Source of the DNA: Woeseiaceae bacterium
GTDB taxonomy: Bacteria > Pseudomonadota > Gammaproteobacteria > Steroidobacterales > Woeseiaceae
Direction: 5' to 3'
Length of the DNA: 64,000 nucleotides
Assembly (NCBI GenBank): GCA_028289545.1
Contig: JANQPG010000001.1
Location: forward strand, 1 to 64,000
The notes under the pieces were generated by a model, which searched no databases, was not told where the DNA came from, and was given only the letters and a program-made list of their open reading frames with translations. Position numbers and translations under genes: made by a program. This document shows positions 15,698 through 25,566 of this stretch, piece by piece (position 1 is the stretch's first letter; each line of letters begins with the position of its first letter).

Positions 15698-17927
15698 CGT
15701 TCTCGACTTCGTAACCGTCGTTATTGGCGCGGATTGGCGCGGTACCCTTCATCACCACATCCTCGATGCGTGTGATCGGCTCGCCGTTCGTGAGGAACAG
15801 CTCCAGCGGTGCACTGTCGTTCCACGTGGAATCGGCAATGTGCAGCTTCTGAACGCCGTGAAACAACATCGAAGCGCCCGACTTGTTGCGTGAGCCGAGG
15901 CCTACGTTGCTGAACGTGTTGTTCGATATGTTGACGATAGGCCCGAATGTACTTTCATCGGTGCCACCTCGGTATATGTTCGCGACCGCCCCTCGGACGT
16001 CTTTGAACGAACTGTTTTCGATTCGGACGTTCTCGACGTTGTAAATACCGAGATCGTCCGTTTCTTTGTCCATGGCGAGTACCGCACCGGTCACGTTGGT
16101 CATTTCGGTGTTCAGTATCTCGACGGAATCGGCAAACGTGCTCCTGAATACCTTCAGAAAATCGAAACTGTGATTGACATCCAGATTGGTGACTCGCGAG
16201 TTCCTGACGATCAGCGAATAGTTGCGATTCATCGAATACCGATCCGTACTGATGACGTTATTGCCGGCAAGGTCGGGCGACTCTGCACCGTCGATCCAGA
16301 CGCCATCGAGTTCGAGCGATCCACCGTTGCGTATGATGAAGAAACTCGACTTCTCCGAACGGATGACCGGCTTGTCGCCTTCCTTTGAAATGATGGAGAT
16401 CGGGTGCCGTGCGTAGGCATACTTCGTCAGCAGGTATTCGCCGCCGTTTTCGAGCAACAGGGTGTCCCCCGGCCGGCTGGCCTCCAGCGCGTCGAGCAGT
16501 GTGTTCGTACCCGGCGCGACGGCGATTTCTTTGCCGCTCTGGAAGCCCGCAGCGAGTTCGCTTTTGGGATAGAAGCTGGCTCCGGTTTCTTCTTTCGTGA
16601 CCGGCAGCTTGACCTCGCCAAACCCGATGTCGTCGAGCAGCGTCTGCTCGGGAACTCGCAGGCCGTGCTCATTCTCGGCCACCGAATAAGGCACGGAGAC
16701 AAAGCCGTCGTCGAGCGGTGGGTTTACGCCTTCGTTGATCGAGTTGTTGCGGAAGCTGATGCCGGAGATGTCGTCGTATACCGTAAACGGGTTGAGGTTG
16801 GTGTTCGACAGGATAATGTTGTTGTGCATCGTTGTGCCCGTCGGCGGCGCCGAGCGCTCCGCATCGGCACCCGCACACAGCTGGATGTGATCGCTGTCGA
16901 TGACGACGTTGTTGTCCAATATCGAGTCTATGACCGGGTCATAGCGGTTGATCGGCCCGTTTGGCACACCGTTCATGATGACCAGTGCTCCGCGGAATCG
17001 GTGTCCAGTGAGCCCGAACAGGTAGTTGTTCCGCACGGTCTGGTTTTCGTTGATGATCCGGATTCCGCCCGTGTTGGGTTTGCGATTGCCGATGAAGTAG
17101 TTGTTTTCGACCAGCGTGTAATGTCCGTGCCGCATCGTCAGCGTGCCCTGGCTTTCGAAAAACACGTTGTCTCTGATCTCGTTGCCGCAGGATTTGCTGG
17201 AGATGATCTCCAGCTCACCGCTGGTGCGGTCGAAGTAATTCTGGCGGACAACGCTGTTTGAAAACTCCCGGGAGTAGTGGCTGGTGCCGATACGTAGCGT
17301 CTCGCCGCCGTTGGAGCCCAGCGTCTGTCGAGGGCCGAAGTAATTCCGCTCTATGACGTGTCCGTTTTCCCGGCTCGCCTCCGTATTCATCTTTACGGCC
17401 AGCGTGACACCCCGGTTGCCCTTGTTCAGCAGTGTGTTGTTGTCGAAGCGGTTGTTCTTTCCGTAGATCGCTATCCAGGTGTCCGACGAGTGCCGTTCCG
17501 GGTTGCTGAAGCTGTCGACGACCGTGTTCGTGACCCGCGAGTTGCTGGCAAGCTCTTCTTTCGAGGTCCTGAACGAGATGACCTCGCTGGTCGGCGTGTA
17601 ACCGTCTCTGAAGACGAGACCCGAGACAACAATGTGCTCGCCGGAAATGCCGAGATTGGATTGTCCGGAAATGACGACTTTGCCGGGCTCTTCAGCTTCG
17701 AGACGGATTGGCGATTCCGCCGTCCCGAATCCGCGGAAGACCAGTTCCACGTCGGACCACGTGCCGTTTGCGAGTACTACCTTGTCGCCGGGGGCCAGTG
17801 AGTCCGTTGCGGCATTGAACTCGTCAATGTTGCGGACGAGCTGGCCATCGACGGCGGGCGAACATGCGGCAAGCAGCGCCGAGAGAAAGAGCAGGGACGC
17901 GAGCGCGGGGCAGGGCTTCGATTTCAT
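15684..17927 (-). CDS. PL6 alginate lyase, two-domain lipoprotein
   Basis: A β-helix polysaccharide lyase of 747 residues with lipobox LLAAC (C22). It is long, like two-domain PL6 enzymes such as AlyGC. Two β-helix halves are visible (about 30-430 and 460-740). The catalytic pair is present in the first: lysine in ISSKSCGN (K245) and arginine in LTMRHGHY (R266). Their spacing of 21 matches that of known PL6 lyases. Calcium-ligand-like ETLRIG and ELEI segments precede. It should cut alginate (probably G-rich) at the outer membrane. The start lies 4 nt after the stop of the GntR gene, so the two form an operon. Confidence 0.93.
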   Translation of the reverse strand: MKSKPCPALASLLFLSALLAACSPAVDGQLVRNIDEFNAATDSLAPGDKVVLANGTWSDVELVFRGFGTAESPIRLEAEEPGKVVISGQSNLGISGEHIVVSGLVFRDGYTPTSEVISFRTSKEELASNSRVTNTVVDSFSNPERHSSDTWIAIYGKNNRFDNNTLLNKGNRGVTLAVKMNTEASRENGHVIERNYFGPRQTLGSNGGETLRIGTSHYSREFSNSVVRQNYFDRTSGELEIISSKSCGNEIRDNVFFESQGTLTMRHGHYTLVENNYFIGNRKPNTGGIRIINENQTVRNNYLFGLTGHRFRGALVIMNGVPNGPINRYDPVIDSILDNNVVIDSDHIQLCAGADAERSAPPTGTTMHNNIILSNTNLNPFTVYDDISGISFRNNSINEGVNPPLDDGFVSVPYSVAENEHGLRVPEQTLLDDIGFGEVKLPVTKEETGASFYPKSELAAGFQSGKEIAVAPGTNTLLDALEASRPGDTLLLENGGEYLLTKYAYARHPISIISKEGDKPVIRSEKSSFFIIRNGGSLELDGVWIDGAESPDLAGNNVISTDRYSMNRNYSLIVRNSRVTNLDVNHSFDFLKVFRSTFADSVEILNTEMTNVTGAVLAMDKETDDLGIYNVENVRIENSSFKDVRGAVANIYRGGTDESTFGPIVNISNNTFSNVGLGSRNKSGASMLFHGVQKLHIADSTWNDSAPLELFLTNGEPITRIEDVVMKGTAPIRANNDGYEVENVIYD

Positions 17928-17931
17928 GATG

Positions 17932-18693
17932 TCAGGCCGTGTCGCTATGCGGTCGGGAGTTGAGAAAACGCTGGCGGCTGGCGGCGGCTTTTATGCGTAA
18001 TTCTTCGACGGCTTTCGCCTCGGTCACGTCGATCATTGCCGTGAGCAGGCGCGTGAAATGCTCCTGCATTGCGCGCCGGGCAGCTCCCGGATCGCGATTC
18101 TTGAGTGCTCTAAGGACGGCGCCATGCTCCTGGCCCCGTTCAGACGCCGTTTCGCCGGCACAAACGGCCGCATGAACCTCTCTGACGGCCGGCAGCTCCG
18201 TTCGCATGCGCCAGAGCGTTTCCACGGTGTGCTGAACGGCCAGATTGCGCGAAGCGGCCGCAATGGTCAGGTGGAATTCCCGATCGGCTTCCTGTGACGC
18301 CTCGTCATCGTCCGGGTTGGCGGACGACATGATGGACACCAGCTGTTCGAGACGATCCAGGGTTTCGTCGCTGACGGCCCGGGCCGCAAGCGCTGCGGCC
18401 TCGGACTCGAACAACAGCCTTGCTTCGGTCAGTTCCAGAGCGTTGACGGAAGGAATGTCCTGGTGACCCTCGTTGGCGTGATCCGTCACGTAGGCGCCGG
18501 AGCCTGTTTTGATCTGGATATAGCCCATTGCCTGCAGCGCGATCTCGGCCTCGCGGATTGTGACCCGGCTGACATTGAGCTCTTCGGCAAGCTCGCGCTC
18601 TCCGGGTAATCGGCCACCGGGTTGGTACACGCCGTCGAAAATGCGTTTCTTTATCTGCTCCGCAACGGATTGGTAGAGCCGCTGATCTGCCAC
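17932..18693 (-). CDS. FadR-subfamily GntR regulator of the alginate locus
   Basis: A 253-residue regulator with an N-terminal winged helix (YQSVAEQIKKRIFDGVYQPGGRLPGERELAEELNVSRVTIREA...) and a C-terminal helical FCD-type ligand domain (LTEARLLFESEAAALAA, REFHLTIAAAS, and H-containing EHGAVLRAL and EHFTRLL that supply metal-binding histidines). It is co-transcribed with PL6 and divergent from PL17, so it probably represses both until an alginate-derived uronate binds. It is similar in plan to the second regulator at 21251. Confidence 0.88.
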   Translation of the reverse strand: MADQRLYQSVAEQIKKRIFDGVYQPGGRLPGERELAEELNVSRVTIREAEIALQAMGYIQIKTGSGAYVTDHANEGHQDIPSVNALELTEARLLFESEAAALAARAVSDETLDRLEQLVSIMSSANPDDDEASQEADREFHLTIAAASRNLAVQHTVETLWRMRTELPAVREVHAAVCAGETASERGQEHGAVLRALKNRDPGAARRAMQEHFTRLLTAMIDVTEAKAVEELRIKAAASRQRFLNSRPHSDTA

Positions 18694-18710
18694 TGGTCAC
18701 CTCCGAGGCC

Positions 18711-18729
18711 AATTGGTATGGACAATATT
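18711..18729. promoter_or_regulatory. Candidate GntR operator between divergent regulator and PL17
   Basis: AATTGGTATGGACAATATT lies in the divergent gap, 17 nt from the regulator start. ATTG and CAAT form an interrupted dyad, and ATTGGTAT matches half of the known ExuR/UxuR-type site ATTGGTATACCAAT. The remaining gap to the PL17 start at 18941 is AT-rich and should hold its promoter. Confidence 0.45.
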
Positions 18730-18940
18730 ACTAGTCGACCCGAGTCATGTCCAAGAATCAAATCTTAATCAAATGCTATCAAACCATGGGCTTACGATGT
18801 GGTTATTCACATTGGACTGTTCAATTATGAGTAATTGCTATGTACAGTTGAGGGTTGCCGGAACACAAACGCCGGGCCGCTTATCGAGCGGCACTTTTAG
18901 AGTGGTAAGGGCCCTGAACCCGCGTCGAAGGAAAGCCACC

Positions 18941-21187
18941 ATGAAACGTCTGAATCTGCTTTTTTGGGCCACTGTCTCGCTCTTATGGTTGACGACGGCA
19001 CACGCACAGGCTGGCGGTCACCCCAGCCTGGTCTTGACGAAAGCCGGCGTCGAGAAAATACGGGCAGAGCTTGGCAACGTCCCACTTTTCGACGCCACGG
19101 TGGCAAGGGTTCGGGAAGAGGTCGACGCGGAGATCGAACGGGGTATCGACACGCCGATTCCCAAAGACTTCTCGGGCGGGTATACCCACGAGCGCCATAA
19201 ACGGAACTTCCTGATCCTGCCGAAGGCCGGGGCGCTTTATCAGATTCTTGAAGACGAGAAGTACGCCGTCTACGTACGCGACATGCTGTTCCAGTACGAG
19301 GCCATGTACAAGGACTTGCCGCTACATCCGCAGACGAGATCCTATGCGAGGGGAAAACTGTTCTGGCAATGCCTGAACGACGCCAACTGGCTGCTGTACG
19401 TCAGCCAGGCTTACGACGCCATCTACGAATGGTTGTCCGCCGAAGAGCGGCATCGGCTGGAGGCCAATCTGTTCCGACCGTTTGCCGATTTTCTGTCGCT
19501 GGAAAATCCGCAGTTTTTCAATCGGATTCACAACCACAGCACCTGGGGCAATGCCGCCGTGGGCATGATTGGCCTTGTCATGAACGATGAGGAGCTCGTA
19601 CATCGTGCGCTGTACGGGCTGGATGACAACGGTTCGGATTTCGAGGCGCGAGACAACGACGGCGGTTTTATCCGGCGCGAAGGCCAGGCAGCCGGCTTCC
19701 TGGCCAATCTGGAAGAACCGTTTTCGCCGGACGGCTACTACACCGAGGGACCTTATTATCAGCGTTACGCCATGTATCCGTTCCTGATGTTTGCGCAAAG
19801 CCTGAACAACGTGAAACCGGAACTCGGCATCCTCGAGTACAAAGACGGCGTGCTGCTGAAGGCGATCGACGCCCTGCTGAATCTGTCGGACGCTGACGGC
19901 GAATTCTTCCCGCTGAATGATGCGCAGAAGGGGATGTCGTACTTCTCCCGGTCGCTGGTTAGTGCGGTTGATATTGCTTACCACTCCGGCGGCAACGATC
20001 CTCGATTGCTGGACATCGCCGAGCGGCAGGGGGAGGTGACGCTCGACGATGCCGGTTTTTCCGTGGCGCTCGGTATCCGGGAGGGCGGTGCAAGGCCGTT
20101 CGTGAAACGCTCCGTCAATCTGTCGGATGGACCCAGAGGCCAGCAGGGCGGGGTTGCCATCCTCCGTGCTGACGAAGGTTTTACCCTTGTTTTCAAGTAC
20201 TCCGCCCAAGGACTCAGCCACGGCCACTATGACAAGCTGTCGTTCTCGCTTTACGAGAACGGGAAAGAGGTGCTGCAGGATTACGGTCTGGTTCGTTTCG
20301 TCAACATCGAGCAAAAAGGGGGCGGTAACTACTTGCCGGAGAACACGAGCTGGGCCAAGCAAACCATTGCGCACAACACGCTGACACTGAACGAGTCGTC
20401 GCACTTCGGCGGAAAGTACGAAATCGGCAGCCGGCATCACTCCGAGTTGTACTTCTTCGACGTAGCCAATCCGGATGTCCAGGTTGTCAGCGCCACGGAC
20501 ACCAACGCGTATCCGGGCACTCACATGCACCGGACAATGGCGTTGATCAGGGACTCGAGGTTCGAACGGCCGTTTGTTCTCGACCTGCTCAGGACATCGG
20601 CCGAAGAGCGCAAACAGCACGACCTGCCGTTCTGGTTCATGGGGCAGCATCTGGAAACCAACTTCGATCTCGAAACGCCAACGCAGCTGCACCCTCTCGG
20701 CGAGCAGAACGGTTACCAGCATCTGTTTCTCGAAGCCAGGGCCAGACCTTCTACGGACAACGCGCAGTTTCAATGGATGCGCGAGGGTGCTTTCTACACG
20801 TTGACGTCGGCGGTCGATGCAAACGACGAGCTGTTGTTTACCCGGCTGGGTGCAAACGATCCCGATTTCAATTTGCGCAGGGACGCCGCCTTGATACTCC
20901 GACGAGACTCGGCATCGGAGAGCCTGTTCGCGACCGTCATAGAGTCACATGGAAGCTACAGTCCGGTATCCGAGTTAACCGTCAACCCGAGGGGCAGCCT
21001 TGCACAAATTCGGGTGATCCGTGACGACAAGGACTACACGGCGGTGTTGCTGACCGATCGTCAGGATTTCAGCAGCGTGTTTATTTTGTCGAACCAGGAA
21101 CCCTCGGAATCGGCGATGCATCGCGTGAGGGCGGGCGGCAGGGAATTCAGCTGGCAGGGGCCGTTTCACTATACAAAGTGGGAGTGA
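18941..21187 (+). CDS. PL17 oligoalginate lyase (exo)
   Basis: Releases unsaturated uronate monomers from alginate oligomers in the periplasm. 748 residues; signal peptide 1-22 (WLTTAHA). An (α/α) toroid half carries catalytic-site NRIHNHSTWGN (N198, H199) and YYTEGPYYQRYAMYPF (tyrosines near 266-276). The β-sandwich half carries GLSHGHYDKLSFSLYENG, which holds the conserved zinc/active-site histidines. The ATG at 18941 has GAAGGA upstream and begins a good signal peptide; the frame is open 228 nt earlier but through promoter sequence. Length and motifs match Alg17C-type enzymes. Confidence 0.94.
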   Translation: MKRLNLLFWATVSLLWLTTAHAQAGGHPSLVLTKAGVEKIRAELGNVPLFDATVARVREEVDAEIERGIDTPIPKDFSGGYTHERHKRNFLILPKAGALYQILEDEKYAVYVRDMLFQYEAMYKDLPLHPQTRSYARGKLFWQCLNDANWLLYVSQAYDAIYEWLSAEERHRLEANLFRPFADFLSLENPQFFNRIHNHSTWGNAAVGMIGLVMNDEELVHRALYGLDDNGSDFEARDNDGGFIRREGQAAGFLANLEEPFSPDGYYTEGPYYQRYAMYPFLMFAQSLNNVKPELGILEYKDGVLLKAIDALLNLSDADGEFFPLNDAQKGMSYFSRSLVSAVDIAYHSGGNDPRLLDIAERQGEVTLDDAGFSVALGIREGGARPFVKRSVNLSDGPRGQQGGVAILRADEGFTLVFKYSAQGLSHGHYDKLSFSLYENGKEVLQDYGLVRFVNIEQKGGGNYLPENTSWAKQTIAHNTLTLNESSHFGGKYEIGSRHHSELYFFDVANPDVQVVSATDTNAYPGTHMHRTMALIRDSRFERPFVLDLLRTSAEERKQHDLPFWFMGQHLETNFDLETPTQLHPLGEQNGYQHLFLEARARPSTDNAQFQWMREGAFYTLTSAVDANDELLFTRLGANDPDFNLRRDAALILRRDSASESLFATVIESHGSYSPVSELTVNPRGSLAQIRVIRDDKDYTAVLLTDRQDFSSVFILSNQEPSESAMHRVRAGGREFSWQGPFHYTKWE

Positions 21188-21251
21188 GCCGGCTCACCCC
21201 AGCACTGGCTGTCCGCGTATCCCAGCCCTGGTCTGTTCGAAAAGCAGGGCT
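21184..21251. terminator. Two hairpins between convergent PL17 and GntR genes
   Basis: GTGAGCCGGCTCAC (21184-21197) is a perfect 14-bp palindrome overlapping the PL17 stop. A second stem, AGCCCTG (21224-21230) with CAGGGCT (21245-21251), reaches the stop of the minus-strand regulator. No T tract is seen. Both could end or stabilise the converging transcripts. Confidence 0.4.
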
Positions 21252-22021
21252 TATCGGGTGGACTGCGGCTGTGCGACCAGGTGGTCCAGCGAGAATCGTT
21301 GACGGCTTTCGACAGCCCGCCGGCGAGCCTCTTCGATCTGCTCCGATTCGTTCGCCGCGATCAGCTTGTTCAAAAGGCGCGCAAAGTGCGCGTGCATGGC
21401 CTTGCGCGCCTCCGAGGGGTCGCGACGCTTGAGCGCGTCGTAAATCTCCTGGTGCTCCTTGACGCGGGTGCGGCCATCCGTCTCGCAAATGGACTGATGC
21501 GCTCTGCGAATTTTGGGTGAGTTGTCGCGCACGTACCAGAGGTTGTCGATGACCGCCGCGAGCATCTTGTTCTGGGTTGCCTCGGAAATGATCTGGTGAA
21601 ACTGCTGGTCAGCCAGTTCGGAGGTCAAGTGGCCGTCGACCGACTCTTCGGCCATGTCGTTCAACGCAGTTTCAAGCCGCTCGAGTTGCTCGTCCGTAAT
21701 CATCGACGCCGCCTGGGCTGCCGCTTCTCCTTCGATCAACGCCCTCGCTTCGGTCAGTTCGAACGGGCTGACGGTTGGGTCGATGTCGTGCAGGCCCGGC
21801 TTGGTTTCGAGGACATAGACGCCGGAACCCGTTTTTACCCGGACCTGATCCAGCGCTTCGAGCGCAATGATGGCCTCGCGAATCGTGGGTCGACTGACTC
21901 CAAAACGTTCAGCAAGTTCGCGCTCCGGCGGCAGGCGGCCGCCCGGCGGATATTCGCCACTGTCGATCAGCTCCCGCATCTTGTTCAAGACACTTCTGTA
22001 GAGGCGTCCTTCGCTGGCCAT
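21251..22021 (-). CDS. Second FadR-subfamily GntR regulator of the alginate locus
   Basis: 256 residues with the same plan as the regulator at 17932: wHTH (YPPGGRLPPERELAERFGVSRPTIREAIIALEAL), then FCD domain with LTEARALIEGEAAAQAA, DQQFHQIISEATQN and AHFARLL. The two share long stretches, so they are paralogues. It is divergent from the receptor at 22354 and convergent to PL17. It probably senses a uronate-type product and represses the receptor-lyase operon; which paralogue binds which promoter is unknown. Confidence 0.88.
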   Translation of the reverse strand: MASEGRLYRSVLNKMRELIDSGEYPPGGRLPPERELAERFGVSRPTIREAIIALEALDQVRVKTGSGVYVLETKPGLHDIDPTVSPFELTEARALIEGEAAAQAASMITDEQLERLETALNDMAEESVDGHLTSELADQQFHQIISEATQNKMLAAVIDNLWYVRDNSPKIRRAHQSICETDGRTRVKEHQEIYDALKRRDPSEARKAMHAHFARLLNKLIAANESEQIEEARRRAVESRQRFSLDHLVAQPQSTR

Positions 22022-22096
22022 ATTGCTTGTCTCCTTCGAACCTGCCGGTCATGGGCGTTGCCGCCCGTGAATTCAGTGTAACCCGTAGTGGTAGAT

Positions 22097-22320
22097 TTGG
22101 TCACTAAGATCTTCTGCCAGAAAACCCTGGGGCTCGCATCGAGTTCAATTTACACATTTTAATCAATGAGATAGCTCTGGATAGTTGGTGTGGAATGGCC
22201 GCTCATGGCTGGCGACAGATCCCAGTTTGCGTAAATTGGTAAGACAGAATGTACAGCAATTGGATGAATAAGTGGTAATGAAAATTGGTTGATATTAGAC
22301 TAACTCTCTGGTAATACTAA
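22097..22320. promoter_or_regulatory. Divergent control region with several TTGGT-type sites
   Basis: The 332-base gap between the GntR gene (start 22021) and the receptor (start 22354) is AT-rich. It contains TTGGTCACTAA (22097-22107), TTGGTAAGACAGA (22236-22248), TTGGTTGATATTAG (from 22285) and CTGGTAATACTAA (22308-22320). The last one fits the FadR-subfamily pattern TNGT-N3-ACNA exactly. Such clustering next to a GntR gene suggests operators, but exact borders are guesswork. Confidence 0.45.
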
Positions 22321-22353
22321 ACGTCAACCAGACATTTCCTTGGGGGGGAACCA

Positions 22354-25300
22354 ATGACGGTGTCCAGTACTGTGGTCGCTCGCGGCCATGCTTCGACAAG
22401 AACAAAAACCGCGCTTCTGGCTTTGTTGGTTGCAGTCCTGCCGGCCTGGTTCAGTCCGGCATCCGCGCAGCAGAGCGCCGAATCTGACGAGCCGACCGAA
22501 GAAACCCTGGAAGAAATCCAGGTTATCGGCACCCGGCAGACGATTCAGAGCACCATCCAGATCAAACGCAGCGAGATTACGATTGCCGACGGTCTCTCCG
22601 CAGACGACATTGGCGATCTGCCCGCTTTGTCCATTGGCGAGGCGCTGGAGACGATTACCGGTGCTTCGTCTCATCGCGAAAACGGCGGCGCGACGGAAAT
22701 TTCGATCCGTGGTCTCGGCCCGTTCTTGAGCGCTACCCACTTCAACGGTCGCGAGGCGACAAACGGCAGCGGCGACCGCGCCGTCAACTTCTCGCAGTTT
22801 CCGTCCGAGCTCATGAACAAGCTCGTGATCTACAAGACGCAGGACGCGAGCATGATCGAGGGCGGCGTTGCGGGCCTGATCGAGCTCGGGACCTTGAAGC
22901 CGCTGGACCACAATAAGCGGCGCTTCCAGGCCAGCCTGAAAGGCAACTACAACCCGGACCAGCAGGACATCAACGATACCCTCGAGGGCGACTACGGACA
23001 GCGCGGCACCTTGAGCTACGTTGATCAGTTCGATCTCGGCGAGAGCGGGGCGCGCTTTGGTCTGTCGCTCGGCTACGAATTCAGCGATATCTCTCAACCC
23101 GAGGCCGAAGTGCGTTCTTCCAGCCCCAGCGGCAGTTCACGATTTGCGTGCATCAACGAGCCGAATATCCTTTGGGAGGGGTTCTACGCCAGTTCGACGG
23201 ACGACTGTGAAGATCAGGTCTCCGATGCACCGTACGACCCGGATGGCGACGGCGATTTCCAGGAGGACAACCAGGGTTATCAGACGGCAATCAATCCGGC
23301 GACCGGGCTGCCTTTCAGCGACGGCCAGGCCTGGGCGTTTGCGCCATCGTCTCGCGGCTACCGCCAGAATGATACCTCCGACCAGCGCGATGCGTTTTTC
23401 GGCGCCTTCCAGTTTCAGCCCAATGATCAGTTGGACATCAACCTCGACGTGCAGGTGTCCGAGCGCATCCAGTCCGAGCGACGCAACGACCTGAACTTCG
23501 CGAATCAGAAACGCGCGACCGTCGGTGTCACCGGCCCCGCGCTCGTCGTTTCGCCAACCGGCGCAATCACGAGCTGGGCGGGACAGACCGCCATCGAGTC
23601 CAACAGCGAGCTCTACTCGCGTGAAGAGGACTACGTGGGCGGCGGCCTCACGATTGCGTATGACGTGAATGATCGGCTGACCTTGTCGGCGGATGCGTCG
23701 TTCTCGGAAACGACCCGCGTGGAGCGTCAGATTAGTCTGCGCACGCAGTCGGATGACCAGGACATCTTTAACAACGATACACCGGCGGAAATCAGTAACC
23801 TCGGCGATGGCGGTTACAGGCCCCTCGTGTCCTGGAACTTCGACACGGGTATCCCTCAGTACACATTGTTCGATTTTGACGTGACCGATCACACGTTGTT
23901 TTCGGACGAGTACCGCGTACGGATCGACTCCGACGTCGATCGCACGAACACGATTTCGGCGTTGCGCACCGACTTTGAACTGCGCGATTTCGGCATGGAG
24001 AGCATCTCCAGCATCGAAGGCGGCATTCGCTACTCGGAGCTCGAATACCTCAATCTCGGCCCGACGAGATTCACTACCGGCAACCTCGACGACAGCTCTC
24101 AGGAGGAACGCGACACGATTCTGGCGATCAACCAGGCCTGCCGCGACACGGCATTCCCCGAGAGTAACTTCCTGTCCGAAGTCGGCAGCGGTTCGCTGAT
24201 CACCAATATCGACTCCTCGACGGGCCAGGCGACCTCCGGGACCGGCAGCAGCTGGGCGACGTTCGACACCCAGTGCGTTCTGGACATGATCCTGGAATTC
24301 CAGGGCACGGAGTTCGCCTATCCGGAACAGCCGAGGGAAAGCGGCAACACCACGGACGTTACGGAGACCACCCTGGCGGCGTACCTGATGGCGAACTTCC
24401 AGACGGAGATCCGCGGACGCCTGGTCACCGGTAACTTCGGTGTTCGGGTCGTCAACACGGAAGTAGAAGCCATTGGCTGGCGCACGGAGTACGACATCGT
24501 CACCGATGCCGGCGGGTTTTTGTCTCTCGTGCCTGTTGCCGGCGCGGACCTCGAAGAGGTATCCGTCAAGGACGACTACACGGAGGTCCTGCCCAGTTTC
24601 AACTTTGTCGTCGATTTGACGGACGACGTGCTGCTCCGAGGCGGTATCTTCCGCGGGCTTTCCAGGGCCGATCCCAGCGATCTGGGTTTTAGCCGCTCGT
24701 TCAACGTCAATACCGAGGACGACATCACGGACGTCGATGACCTGATTAACGACGTGTCCGGCTTCGGCAATCCGCGCACGCAGCCCCTGACCTCGTGGAA
24801 CTACGACATTGCGCTCGAGTGGTATCCGAACGCGGACTCGATTCTCGCGGCCGGCTTCTACTACAAACGCTTCCAGGGCGGATTTGAGCAGGCGCGCACG
24901 ACCGAGACGTTCATTGTCGACGGACAGCCGGTCAATGCCGACTTCACCGTGACTCAAACGAGCAACGACAAGAGCGAGTTGTACGGATTCGAGTTCACGG
25001 GCGCTTATCGTTTCTCGCGGCTGCCGGGCATCTTCAGCGGCCTGGGAACGAAGATCAGCTACAACTATGCGGATTCGGACTTCGTGTTCGAAGATAGCCT
25101 GTATGGCGCCGTTGTCATTAGCAACGACGACGGCAGCGAGTTCTCGCGTACGTCCCGCATCGTGGAGCCCGGCAATGTGCCCGGCTTCTCGGAGCATGTG
25201 TTTTCGGGCCAGGCCTACTGGGACATCGGCCCTGTCGATCTGCAGTTGATCTACAAGTACCGCAGCGAGTATTTCCAGCCGTACACCAGCAACGGCACTC

Positions 25301-25497
25301 GCCTGCGCTTCATTGGCGACGTGGGCGTATGGGAGGCGCGCGCCTCTTACCGGTGGAACAAGAACATCCGGTTTACGTTGGAGGGCATCAACCTGTTTGA
25401 CGAGCCCAAGGAGCAGTTCTTCTTTGTCAGAGACGATCTCGGCGAAGTCAATTCCTACGGACCACGGTACTTCTTCGGAGTACAGGCGAAATTCTAA
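22354..25497 (+). CDS. TonB-dependent receptor, carbohydrate type (second)
   Basis: 1047-residue outer-membrane receptor. A signal peptide ends FSPASAQQ near residue 39, followed by EEIQVIGTRQTIQSTIQIKR at the TonB-box side, plug with DIGDLPALSIGEALETITG and IYKTQDASMIEGGVAGLIELGT, and barrel to FGVQAKF. It is the same broad group as the receptor at 11668, but clearly different in sequence. GGGGGGG lies 6 nt before the ATG. It heads the operon with the PL6-fold lipoprotein, PL7, jelly-roll lyase, MFS and SDR genes, so alginate oligomer import is likely. Confidence 0.93.
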   Translation: MTVSSTVVARGHASTRTKTALLALLVAVLPAWFSPASAQQSAESDEPTEETLEEIQVIGTRQTIQSTIQIKRSEITIADGLSADDIGDLPALSIGEALETITGASSHRENGGATEISIRGLGPFLSATHFNGREATNGSGDRAVNFSQFPSELMNKLVIYKTQDASMIEGGVAGLIELGTLKPLDHNKRRFQASLKGNYNPDQQDINDTLEGDYGQRGTLSYVDQFDLGESGARFGLSLGYEFSDISQPEAEVRSSSPSGSSRFACINEPNILWEGFYASSTDDCEDQVSDAPYDPDGDGDFQEDNQGYQTAINPATGLPFSDGQAWAFAPSSRGYRQNDTSDQRDAFFGAFQFQPNDQLDINLDVQVSERIQSERRNDLNFANQKRATVGVTGPALVVSPTGAITSWAGQTAIESNSELYSREEDYVGGGLTIAYDVNDRLTLSADASFSETTRVERQISLRTQSDDQDIFNNDTPAEISNLGDGGYRPLVSWNFDTGIPQYTLFDFDVTDHTLFSDEYRVRIDSDVDRTNTISALRTDFELRDFGMESISSIEGGIRYSELEYLNLGPTRFTTGNLDDSSQEERDTILAINQACRDTAFPESNFLSEVGSGSLITNIDSSTGQATSGTGSSWATFDTQCVLDMILEFQGTEFAYPEQPRESGNTTDVTETTLAAYLMANFQTEIRGRLVTGNFGVRVVNTEVEAIGWRTEYDIVTDAGGFLSLVPVAGADLEEVSVKDDYTEVLPSFNFVVDLTDDVLLRGGIFRGLSRADPSDLGFSRSFNVNTEDDITDVDDLINDVSGFGNPRTQPLTSWNYDIALEWYPNADSILAAGFYYKRFQGGFEQARTTETFIVDGQPVNADFTVTQTSNDKSELYGFEFTGAYRFSRLPGIFSGLGTKISYNYADSDFVFEDSLYGAVVISNDDGSEFSRTSRIVEPGNVPGFSEHVFSGQAYWDIGPVDLQLIYKYRSEYFQPYTSNGTRLRFIGDVGVWEARASYRWNKNIRFTLEGINLFDEPKEQFFFVRDDLGEVNSYGPRYFFGVQAKF

Positions 25498-25507
25498 CAA
25501 AGACGAT

Positions 25508-25535
25508 CTGTCCGCCCGCGTTCGCGGGCGGACAG
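25508..25535 (+). repeat. Intercistronic hairpin in the lyase operon
   Basis: Near-perfect inverted repeat CTGTCCGCCCGCG / CGCGGGCGGACAG separated by TT, directly after the receptor stop. No T run follows. It could protect the upstream receptor mRNA or give partial termination, leaving more receptor than downstream lyase transcript. Confidence 0.6.
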
Positions 25536-25566
25536 ACTGCTCGACAGCAGCCCATTGGGGGGATCA

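Noticed and set aside
25508..25535. Rho-independent terminator
   Set aside because: The stem is strong but no T run follows, and the next operon genes are closely spaced.
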